DNA from: Knoxdaviesia capensis
Taxonomy: Eukaryota; Ascomycota; Sordariomycetes; Microascales; Gondwanamycetaceae
Length of the DNA stretch: 64,000 bases
NCBI GenBank assembly: GCA_001510575.1
Contig: LNGK01000004.1
Coordinates: 1-64,000, forward strand
Reading direction: 5' to 3'
The first letter of the stretch is position 1, and each line of letters opens with the position of its first letter. A model generated the notes under the pieces. That model was not told where the DNA came from. It saw only the letters and a list, made by a program, of their open reading frames with translations, and made no database searches. The translations under genes were made by a program, and so were the position numbers. Positions 34,999 to 45,871 of the stretch are shown piece by piece.

Positions 34999-36584
34999 AG
35001 CACTCTCTCCTGCTGAACGTTCGACGGCTCTTGGGCCCTGAAGTTGACGAAACCTCCGAGACATGATCGACATGACCCGGACATCTTCCGATGACACACA
35101 AAAAAACCCGACACTCACAAAACCTTTTTTGCGGGAAACGAAAAATTGGGTGGGATAAATTCTGGGGAGCAGAGCGTACCGGCACCGAAAAGAAGTGCCT
35201 GGCTTACCCTGCCGGCGTTTGCGGATCTGCTTATTCTTTCTTTTCTGGCGGCACATGGGTATTCCGTCAGGTGTTTTTTTTTTGTTTTCTGCTTTACTTA
35301 CAGGACAGCTTTCACAAATGATGAACATGAAAAAAACCCCGAGATAATTTTTTCAATATCTCAATGGCCGTTTCCCACATTCTTCACATACACCATCGCT
35401 TTTTACCGACCGGTGTGAGAAACGTTCCATGGGAGGTCCTCCCAAAGACCCTTTTGTTGAGCTTGAGCTTTGACTCTTCCTCTTCCTTTTCCTTGCCCCT
35501 GATTCCTTTTCTTCCGCTTGATGTCCTACCAGACTTCTTCCCATACCATCAAGGCATATTGCTTGGTACATGTGGTCTTGGAACGGTGTAGGCATATCCA
35601 GGCCCAAGAAGGAGAAGAGGGCGGGAAAGGTTCCGGACCGAAGCTCAACCCAAACTCAACCCGCCTCCCATTGATCGCTTTGCTCACATCGGTCCTCCGT
35701 GACCCTGATCAATCCTGATGCCATGCCGTTGACCACTAACCGCCGCCCACCGGGGCTTGGAACCTCCCGGGACTGCATCCGCCTCCGTCGCCGGCCATGT
35801 CCGTCGGCTCGTCAAGTGGCCAGCCTGGCGCAGGGTGAGAACTGTACCCGGATAAGTCTGATGGCGACGGGATGCAGTCTCCCTAGACACTTCGTAGGCA
35901 CAAACATACACACAAACACTCTAGACACCGTAGTTTCATCACCCCGCTAGGCAATCTCCGCGTCAACCACATTGAGTCGATGGTTTTCGAGGTATACGAC
36001 TAGCGAATACGGAAGTTTGTTATTTAACAGACAGGTTGGAAACTCATGAACCACCTTCCTGGACCTCACTAAAAGATTTTCTGCACTGGTATATATCAAT
36101 CCTGTTGAAATTTTGAAGGTGAGGAACATTTCTGCCCAAGACTGTCAAAAACGGTTTAAGCAATTCTATCTTCTCTTGTGTCTGTTCCAAGTCCCACCTA
36201 AACTATGCTGGCTGTATTTCACTGCTGCAGCTCTCTCCTGGTAATCATTACATCAAGCACTGGAACTGGATAATATATGTACATGCATCATATAGCCCAG
36301 ACAGAACGGGAAGAATAAACAGGAGACAAGATGATAAAACTTGTTGAACAATATTCCACAGGAGCCACTCACAGAATACATGTAAAGATGCTGGGGATGA
36401 AAAACAAGATTTGGAGCAATATTGGTCTAGTACCTCTTCGCATTACACTGATGCTATTTCGTTTCTAAGCTAAGTCGAGCCATGTAAGGGCTATTGAAGT
36501 AAACTGCAAGTTCTAGTGAATGCTTGGTCGGCTCGTCGTGCATTCCCAAGTGGCCGTGGCCATTATATCTGGCGCTGTCGTTGG
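34999..36584. other. Convergent spacer after L26
   Basis: This 1.6 kb separates convergent stop codons. It contains the two 3' untranslated regions. The part 35950-36500 is AT-richer than its surroundings. I find no open frame with coding character and no RNA gene. Confidence 0.5.
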
Positions 36585-39353
36585 CTAAGGCTCACGGGCC
36601 GGGCTTGAAGGCGGCTGTTGGCCCAGAGCAGGGTTCAAAGACGCCGCAGCATGACCGGAAAACTGAGGCAGTACTCCTTGTGCTGTGGTGACCGAGACTT
36701 CACCAGCGACTGCAGTGCCGCTACCAGTGTGTCCCTTCTTGTGCATGCTCAGCCAGAGATCGTTCGGCTTCTTGTTGTTGTTATTGCTGTTGCTTGTCAT
36801 CAACATCTGCGTTAGCATGTGTCCTTCCAGGATGTAACTCAACCTTTCCAGCTGATATGGGGAAACTTGCCTGTTCTGATCTCCACCGCTGCGAACGGAC
36901 TGAGCCTCGCCGGTTTCAATGGCGATGCGCCGGTCGTCCAGTTCAGATCCTGACTGAGAGGTCTGAGGCGTGGTCTTGGACGAGGAAGTTGAATCACCTA
37001 TGGTCGTGCTGGATGATTCGGTGTGCAGAGAAGCCTTGGGGAAACTGGTGCGAGTTGCATCCGGCTCGGAAGCAGTCGTGTTGCGTGTCTCGGATGCGGC
37101 CAAATCAGTCGGGGACTGCACAGGTGGCTGTCCGATAGAGGCCGCGACTTCAGTTGCATCGTCGTTGAACTCAATCGGAGAATCTGACGAGCTCATGCCT
37201 CTGACACCGCGACGCAGGGGCTCGGAATCGGCAGATCTGGATGTGGGGCGCCAGCACATACGGCGAGACTGAACTTCTTCATCTGTGATTCTTCTCAAGC
37301 AAGAATAATCCGAGGCTCGGCCCTTGCTACGTCCAGTTGTGGCCAGAAGTTGATCAGCAAAGTGGGGGCGAGAGACGACGGAAGTTGAGCTGGTTGAAGC
37401 AAAGGAGCTGCTTTGATCCTGTCCACGTCCACGAGAAGAAGTCGACTTTGATCTTGAATGTCCATCTTTGGCGTTCATTTCGGCCGGTCCGCGCACCAGC
37501 AGGTGGTTCGTTTCATCCAGATGATCTGGCATCTTGGTTTCCTCGGGTCTCTTCTTTCCGGCATTCTTGCCAGCAGCAGGAGACTCTAGACCAACAAGCG
37601 TGGCCGTCTCCGACATGGTCTGGCCATCCACTCCTCTGCCCACAGATTGTCTGCCCTGAGCTGTGAGCTGGGGCTGGAAGGGCGCCGCGGTGACGGCCGA
37701 TATGGGAAGCGAAGACTTTAGCTGTTTTTTGGGCTCGGAATCCGCGCTGCTGCTAGTACGGTCATGAGGAGGGTTGAAGAACGGTTGCCCGGACTTTGCA
37801 AAGAGGGAGTTGGAGCTCTTCACGGTGTCATAGCGGCCCTTGCGGTGCTCCTTGCGGCCGCTTGGATACTGGGCGGGGGCAGCTGGGCCAGTAGCAGGGC
37901 GAGCTTTGGAATCATCAGAAGGCTTCGGGTAATGGATTTCTTCATACTCCAACTGATCGGGCAACTTCGCTTCCAGAGATCTGATCTTATCTCTGATTTC
38001 ATTTGCAACGGCCTCGGTGCTCATGACATCAATCTGGTGGATGTTGTAATGAAGTTGGTCCTCAACCCGTCGGAGATTCACCTTGAGGACATCAATATGC
38101 GACTTGGTGATCTGGCTTGGCCGAATTGATGAGATAGGGCCATTGGGGGTGGTGGAGGGATGGCCAGGAGCATTTCCCACGGAATGGGGCGACACTTGGC
38201 CTGACGCCATCGTTTGGTGATACTGGGGATACGGGGCATTGAAGGGGGAGGCGGGATTTCCAAACGGGATGAAGCCCTGAGCAGTCATAGGAGACGCTGG
38301 GAATCCACCAGCGAAATAGCCCATTTGGGGAACAACACCCTGAAGGGCATACGGGTTCATCTGGCCGGGAATCTGGAAGACCCAAGGTGAGGCCATGGAA
38401 ATGGGCTGGCGATAGGGGTCAGGGTCCTGTTGAAGATATCCATTGGTTGCAGCTCCGTCCAGTCCAGTTCCAGAAGGCATGGAACGGCCCATGCCATCGA
38501 ACCCTCCAGAGCCGCCATTGACAGCACCACCACCACTACCACCACCGATACCACCATTGGCATGTGACGATACCTGGGGAAGGGGATTCATCTGAGGCAT
38601 AACCAGGCCGGGGTGAAAATTGAAACCCATGGGCATGGAGTACCCAAACGGAGACGGAATCATTCCGGGGATTCCAAATAACGGCGGCGGTTGTAGCATT
38701 TGCTGGGCACCCAATGCTGGCTGCTGTGTAGCAACGGCAGGTGGATCAGGGACAGAAGCCAGCGGAGTCGGGGTCTGTGACTGAGTAACCGTTCTTGAGC
38801 TATGACGGGAATCGGCCCGGTCTCTCTGTCTCTGGGACACGGGAGAGGATGGGGCCCGATTGTTCGGGACAATTCTCCCTCCAGCCGTGACACGAACATG
38901 GGTTGGAGAAACCACAGCCTTGTAGAAACGCTGGAAGGCTTCCTGCTTCTGGTCTGGGACCGAAGTGGTGGAGGTCTCAGATTGTAGCTGTTGCTTTGGG
39001 ACGGGAATGAACGTGGAACTGTTGGTCAAGGCACGCGGGCGATCCCGCTTCCACTCGGGGGGAATTCGGAGAGAGATGCGAGCATCTCTGGAGTCATTGG
39101 AATTGGTTCGTCGCTCGGAAAAGTCTTGACGCGAGGGAAGTCTAGGGCGACTTCGGGGAGGAGCATGTTTCATAACCGCCGCTATTCTCATGAGTTAGCG
39201 ATTAGACCAGTATAGGGGAAATCACCATAGATGTAACATCATACCCAGATCTGAGTCAATGAGGATCTGTCGGGTGGCGGTATACACAGACGAGGGGGCT
39301 TTGGTGGGCCGGAGCTCCAGAAGCTCCTCGAGCGTGTAAGTTTTCTTTGCCAT
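36585..39353 (-). CDS. Large disordered protein with N-terminal eIF4E-binding motif
   Basis: Two exons, 39353-39245 and 39181-36585, join in phase 1 to 901 residues; the intron has a GCTAAC branch point. Exon 1 opens MAKKTYTLEELLELRPTKAP, in which Y6-x4-L11-L12 is a perfect YxxxxL-phi eIF4E-binding motif. It is followed by charged residues, as at the N-terminus of animal 4E-T. Most of the rest is Pro/Gly/Met/Asn/Ser-rich and likely disordered, e.g. PPPLFGIPGMIPSPFGYSMP. One predicted helical segment lies near 365-410 (KSHIDVLKVNLRRVEDQLHY), and the C-terminus has VSPYQLERLSYILEGHML. A role in translational repression or P-bodies is inferred from the motif and composition; I cannot assign an orthologue with certainty. 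Confidence 0.78.
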
Positions 39354-42300
39354 GATGGACGTGGTTGAATACAACCCCTAACCAGCAGGCTGGAAAACCT
39401 CAACACGAGACTTGCCTCTGAGCAAACCGAGGATAAATGGGAGACTCAAAGAAGACCGGAAGGATTGATACTCTGATATTGGACCACTATGGCAGACACG
39501 AACAGTCAAAAGTCAGTTTAAGCTTGTCGCTATCGCGTCAGATACACTACACACTCACCTAGTGAAGCCGCGAATGTGATTGTCCACCAAAGATATGAGA
39601 TTCTCCGTGAGAGATATTTGATACTGAGAATACCAACCGCTCGTGATGATTTGCTTTGTGTCAGTCTCTCGGGGGTGGCAGGATCCGGAAAGACAGTGGT
39701 TAGCAGCCACCGAAAAGAAAGAAAGGATAGGTTTCGTACAGATATCACGTTCTTCCTGAGAGGATGCAACGATATCTAGAGGCAAAAGGGGGGAGATGAG
39801 GAGGAACAGACAATGACACAGATAAAGAAGATGCTTTGGCGTTGTGAAATTGGCAAAGGGGAGGGGAGGAAGAAGGAGGAAGAAAAGAAGAGGAATGGGA
39901 TTTCATGGGAAGTTGGAGAGACATTTCTGATGATGGGAGATTTTGATGAAGGAGAAAAGAGGAAACAATATTGATCCATTTTGTGCGTCAAAACATTAGG
40001 GCAGGAGAAGACGTGTTGTGTGTCCATCGCCAACTCCCTCCGGTAGCTTGTTGGGGAGGAAGCCGCCATGATGTCGGATGTAAGCAACAACAACAAAAAT
40101 TGTTGGAGCAAAGAGGAAGTGGGAAGGAGCAACTGCCAAATTGGAGTTAAACAGGCAGGACTCAGCATGGGCTGCGGAGGCAAGTGCGACCGCGAAGTTG
40201 CGAATTGACAATAGGAAGGAGCCGATACGGATGATACCAACGCCAAAAGGCTTCACAAAGGAGGCCATAAAAGATCACCGATCCACAGTGGCAGCAAGGG
40301 CTTTCCAAGACCGAATAGATTATATGAAGTCCGCTCTTTCCCGTCTACATGCTCCAGTTTTTTGGCGGTGCGTCGGAGCTTCCCTACGGATCCTCCTCCT
40401 AGAAAAAAATACCCACTTCGCCGGATGTATTGACGGAAGCTTCGACCGGTCAGGTCCTCAAACACCGACCGGTCTCGGCATGCCGGCCGTTCCTGACATA
40501 CCGGACATGGGAGTTGCAGCCGAAACGGGGGCGGAGTCAGCATTCACGTCCCCTGCTCCCTCCACACAGGGCCAGGTGTGGAATTGCGACTTACAAAAAG
40601 CCTTGTTGCTGTCATTACTCACTTGCCCCAGCTATGCACTTACACAGCCAAGAGTGGCCCAACCAACATGCACTTTCACGGTGTTATGCAGCTAGCAAGC
40701 ATGCAGCAGCTGACGCACATACACATTGTGTAGATTTGGCCGTGGAGGGCATTCCATGGCAATATAAAAATAGCCTCGATCGCTGCATACGGGCTGCAGA
40801 TGCCACAATAGGCAAGGCAAGATCCAACGCACGCCTGTTCTAGGACTTTACATGCAGGACTTCAAAAAAAAGAAAGAAACACAGGGGGTTTTAGCGTGGC
40901 ACAGAGAAAACGAAAAGACGCACGCCTGCATTATGCATTCTTCACATCTGCATGGTGAGCGCTGAATGATGGTGGATGATGCCGGGAACATACATACATA
41001 ATGTCATGTAGTGACACGCACACACATCTATGGCTGGCCGGTGCTGAAAAGATACACTGCGCTACGACGCTGGCAGGCCGTTTAACATGTGGTGGTGTGC
41101 AGCGGGTAATACTATAAACGCAGCCAGCAGATGAATGCGACCTGCAGCTTCGGTTTTTTTTTTTTCTTCTTTTTTTTTCAGCTGGTTGTTGCTTAATATA
41201 TACCCCGTTACAACCCACCACGAGAGCCGCGCTGCTCACATGCTCGGAATCCTGCCAGCCGAGAGAAATCTCGGACTACAACTCAATCAAGGAAAGCTCT
41301 GCCATGGACAGCTGGAGAAAACGACGGAGTGGTGTCGTCATTTTGTGGTTTTGTTCTTTCTTGTCGGCTCTGATAGCCCAAATCTGTGCATATACGTGGT
41401 GGGACGTTATAGGGACACCCAGGGAGCAGCACAAATACAAAACCCCGAAGAAAACTGCTGAGTGTCCAAGAGGGGGAGGTGGAGGGGGGCCACGAATCCT
41501 CCGCAGGCTGGAAGTGCCGGTTCTGGGCCGGTCGGACTTTGGACGAGTCCTGGGCGGGACCGAGCACGGCCGAAATTGGTCCCTGTTTTTCCGTTGCTCC
41601 GGATCGGCCTCAGAAGTGAATGATTGGAGATCGTATCTAACTTATCTAACTGATACAAGGTGTATGCTTACGACGGTAGATAACTGTTCCATTCTTCTAG
41701 TTTCCTTTGATGGCGAGCGGAGGTAAGCACTGGTGTGGCATCTGCTCCATATCTGACAACCAGCAACACTTTTGTTATCCGGAGGGGGGGTTAGGGAGGT
41801 ATCTATAAATATGGTATTACATTTTCCCCCTCCAAGCTGCTAGCTTCACGGGATCTTGAACAGCCGAAAATCCCAAATCATACTAGTGCGCACGCAGCAC
41901 ATCCCAATTTCGCCCAAGCTCCTCCCAAGCTTGTTCGAAGAATCCTGCCAGAGACGTGTGCCCCTCTTCTCACCGAGATGATCCCTGTCAGTTCTTGTCT
42001 TGTCCCCACCATGATGCGTCAGTGTGTGTGGCTGTGAAGGGTTGGGCTCACGGACATTTCAGATCTCGAGATGTTCAGTCTCGTTGATGAGAAGAATAGA
42101 AGAAAAAAAAGGTAACAAAAGAAAAGTATACAAAACGTTGGATCAGTACCAGCGACGAAGCAAATGAGAACACAGATGATCAGATAAAATATAGCATCCC
42201 ATGTATCACGGCCCGCTTCAGGTCTGGTATCTACCACCCGCCCGCTCAGCACTCTCCCCCCTCCGCGTCCCCTTGAATATTGAAATAATAAAAACCTGCA

Positions 42301-44146
42301 AAGTCCTACGCAAGATACTGTGACATACATCGTGGATCAGCCAAGCCGGTAACCCAAATAGCATATAGTCGAAGCTGTATTATGCCGATTTCCCATAGCT
42401 AGCTCTGCATATCTCGACGGCCGCCGACCACCAATCAGACGGCGATAAGAGCCAAAGAACCCGAAAAAGGATGATGATTAAAGCAAAATCCCAAATATCC
42501 GGTCATACCGGAATAAACTAAGATGTCATTAAAAAGAACTACTCACCTTTTAGCTTTTCATCCGCCTTATTCAGGTCCCCGCGCCTCGAACATTACCTAG
42601 TGGTGATGTCACCAGGACATGATCTCGAACAAGCCACGCTGAGGTTTGATGTAGATTGGTTGTGGGGGAACAGGGCCAACACGGAATAGCAGCGTTTACA
42701 TACGCACGCAAGCCAAACAAATGCATGGGAACAGACGCCAACGACGTTCGTACTAGGCTGGATTGAGATAGTATCCGTGGACTTTGACGTGGCCCTGGCC
42801 ATTCACTCACACGAACACACAATGTCTGGGTGGGAGAGAGGGAAGGGGGGTTGATGATCTTCACTTTTTTAACCCTTTCTTTGTACCTGGGTCCTGTCCT
42901 TAGTGAGTACCCTTCTTACCAGTAGATCTCCTCAGTGTGTCTCGCTTGGTGGCGATCCTGTGTTCCATTTTGTTTCTTTTTCGGGGCTTATACCAGTTAT
43001 CCAGTTTTTTTTTTTTTTTTTTAAAAGAAAACCCCCCCCAAAAAACCCCCCAAACACAAACCCGCCCACCTGTTCGGCTTCCCTAATAATTCAGGACTAG
43101 CTACCGACGATCACGAAACGTTCTCAAGAAAAGGAATGCTGTGGTGTGGGGGGAACAAAAAAGAGCACGTTTTAGACGGTAAATTTTCAGGATCTAAGGG
43201 ATCAGCCTGCATTTCTTTTTGACTTGTCCCGTTCAGCCAAGGGGAGCTGATCCTTAAAATAGCTTTTCTTGTGCCCTCTTAGTCACAATGTGTGAAGTTC
43301 TCGACCCAGAGCTGAGAGAGCTTTTTTTTTTTTGTGTAAAAAAGTTTGTAGCTACACTTTTGTAAAGGTCGGCGTCATTCTAGGGGGCGTTTTTCGGGTG
43401 CATTGATTTGTCTACACAATAGAAGATATTGAGGGGAGAAACGGGAAGAATGGCACCAAAAGCGCGGTCTCAGACACTGGAAGACTTATAGCTTACTTGA
43501 CGCACTTGAGCATTTGCAACTTTCACTCGAGAAGACAAAATGGATTTCATAATAACATTGAACCTATCTAAAGAACATCACAACATGTATCTTTTTAGGG
43601 TTAAACCCGGGTAGTACGGACTGATAATGTCAAGCCCAAACACAGAGGCCCCCAAAACATAAAGCAGCAGAAGCAAGCAAACAAGACATCGAGAAGGATC
43701 CCATCACATCAGAAAGCAACAACTGTAAAATAACCCAACAGAAACAAGCTATTCGTAAAGGACAGGATACGCAAAAACAGCAGACCGAAGACGAAAAAAG
43801 AAACACAGCGTGCGCCCGGGGTCACCAGTACCAAAACAAAAAAAAAGACTGAAGCACAAAACAACAGATCACACTCAAGAAGAAGATCGGGGGACAAAAC
43901 ATAAGAAAACCTTGACTCCGAATTGCCATTCATCATCGGCCACCTAGCAATAACAGCGGCCAGGAAAGAAAAATATGGAGGAGGAAAACGAGCAAAAAGC
44001 TCAGCACGCCAAGAGACACGGCATCATGTCCGAGGACAAGCGACAATGATCTCATCGTGAAAACTGCTTCTGCAGCAAAAAAAATGCGGTCAGGAAAAGG
44101 AACTTGGAATATTCAGAACGTTGGGATGGCATACAGTTGGACAGGT
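39354..44146. other. Gene-poor stretch, left part (4.8 kb)
   Basis: The first kilobase is the promoter and leader region of the eIF4E-motif gene. At 40443-40478 two copies of CGACCGGTC lie about 28 bases apart. Poly-T tracts occur at 41155-41179 and about 43005-43022. TATA-like words occur at about 41193 (taatatatacc) and 41803 (tctataaata), but no gene follows either. The open frame at 40141-40695 has spacer composition. At 43599-43610 there is a small palindrome, gggttaaaccc. I see no transposase or reverse-transcriptase remnant. Confidence 0.45.
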
Positions 44147-44293
44147 TTAGTCCTGGTCCGGGTTATCGGGCACGGGGACGGGCGGGTCCGGCTGCGGCTT
44201 GGGGGGAGGCCCGCTCTTGTGGGTAACGGGGGTCCACGGGTCCACGGGGCCGGTGGCGGTGGTAGAAGCAAGGTCAGAAGTCCAAGACGCCAT
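44147..44293 (-). CDS. 48-residue proline-rich protein, function unknown
   Basis: A short open frame on the minus strand, ATG at 44293 to TAA at 44147, opens MASWTSDLASTTATGPVDPW and is Pro-rich and acidic towards its end (PKPQPDPPVPVPDNPDQD). From codon 11 on, nearly all codons end in C or G, as in the well-expressed genes nearby and unlike the AT-rich spacer around it. The ATG lies in a CAACAATGG context. Upstream there is a pyrimidine/A-rich leader with a GAAGTGT triplet repeat and a TATA box about 195 bases away. There is no signal peptide or membrane segment. I do not recognise a family. Its size is below usual gene-calling limits. Downstream splicing to further exons cannot be excluded. 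Confidence 0.55.
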   Translation of the reverse strand: MASWTSDLASTTATGPVDPWTPVTHKSGPPPKPQPDPPVPVPDNPDQD

Positions 44294-44414
44294 TGTTGAA
44301 GCTTTGAGTGGTTGGTTCTATAGAAAGCAGGTTCGTGTGAGTAATAGGAAGAACTTGAGGGTCGGGGAGTATCAAGTGAGTGACGGACAGGATAGAGAAA
44401 GTTGGAAGAAGGGT

Positions 44415-44439
44415 GAAGTGTGAAGTGTGAAGTGTGAAG
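44415..44439. repeat. GAAGTGT tandem repeat in a leader
   Basis: Three exact 7-base units at 44415-44421, 44422-44428 and 44429-44435, plus a partial fourth, lie between the TATA box and the ATG of the 48-residue gene. Confidence 0.75.
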
Positions 44440-44486
44440 AGAGGAAGAAAAGAGAAACAGGACGAGACGTAAACGAACAATGGAGA

Positions 44487-44497
44487 GTATTTATATG
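44487..44497 (-). promoter_or_regulatory. TATA box of the 48-residue gene
   Basis: On the minus strand the sequence reads catataaatac, about 195 bases upstream of the ATG at 44293. A second TATA-like word (ctatataaac on the minus strand) occurs at about 44655-44665. Confidence 0.55.
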
Positions 44498-45834
44498 TGA
44501 CAGCTCAATGCTGGGTTGTGAAATAAACAGATAGAGGGAAATTTGAAAGGGGTCTTCCTGGTGGTGATCAGGTGTAAGTTTCCAGAAGAAAAATAAAATA
44601 AAAAGCAAGATGGTATGTATGTATATAAAGTAAATTTACTTACAAAGGTGGGATGTGGCGTTTATATAGGAGCTGTCAAGACGGGAACGAGATGTTAGAG
44701 GCAGAAGGGACAGGGAACCAGGGGGGGGCAAAGTGTAGATGTGTGTGTAAGTACCTGCGAGGATTGTGTGTGTGTCTCTTATGAAGAACAGGCAAGATAA
44801 TGGAAGATCGGAAGATTGAAAAGTGTGAAAGTGAAGTCTGAATGGCAAGGATCTGATGAAGAAGAGAAAAAAGGAAAGAAATGATCCTCGAGAACCTTGG
44901 GAGAGGAGGGATACACGGCAGACTTTATACTTACACGGCCGGGCCTCGATGAGCGAGCCAGATGATTCAACGTGCCTCATCGCCAGAGCAGCAGACGACC
45001 AAGTTAATCCAGTTCGTCCCTGACTTTTTTTTTTCTTTTCTTTTCTTTTTTTTCGTCTTTTGACTTTTGTTCCTTTTCTGCTGTGCATGGCTTTTGTGAC
45101 CTGTTCTTTTCCGAGGGGGGGGGTGGTTTTACTTTTTTCTTCTCTTCCTGTCATACTCTCCCGTTTCTCACCTCTCACAACTTACACACCTTTTCGTCTT
45201 CCCTCCAGGCTTCAGACCGTTCTAGTCGACCTATTATAGACATGTGCTCGTTCTTCGTTCGTTTCTGATGACTCGACTTTTTTCTCCCCCTCGACTTCAC
45301 ACACTCCCCTCGCGATGGGACAACACCCACGGAAAAAAGAAAAATAATATATCAAGCTTCACATATACCCCCCCCCCCCCCCTCTCCCCCCACATGACAG
45401 AGAGAGCTGGCTGGGAGAACGAGAAGAACATCCTCCTTGCACATCTGAAAGACAGGCGGTACTTACATGTCTTTCTCCCCCATGTCTCGGTCTGTTACCA
45501 AACACACCCTTTCAAAACCCGGTTTTTTTTGCAATTTCAACAATACGTCGCCGGTACGTATTGTCGTGTTTTGCACCTCCGGGGGTTTCTGCTCTGTAAC
45601 CCTACATTCCCCGGCATTAGATTTGAGGTTTCCAGGGTACATGTACTATATTAACCTTTTTTTCTTTTGACAGAGCATTTCTGTGTGGCATGTACCAAGT
45701 ACCAACTTCACACATACACACACACACACACTACCACCCTTTCCAAGACACATGTCGTTCCCTTCCAGTTTCCACCTCTGTCAAACTTCATGCCTTGAGA
45801 GCCGCAGCCGTCTGTTGTGATTGCCGTGCCAAAC

Positions 45835-45840
<6 letters not shown>

Positions 45841-45866
<26 letters not shown>
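45841..45866. repeat. (GT)13 microsatellite
   Basis: A pure run of thirteen GT units inside the gene-poor stretch. Confidence 0.9.
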
Positions 45867-45871
<5 letters not shown>

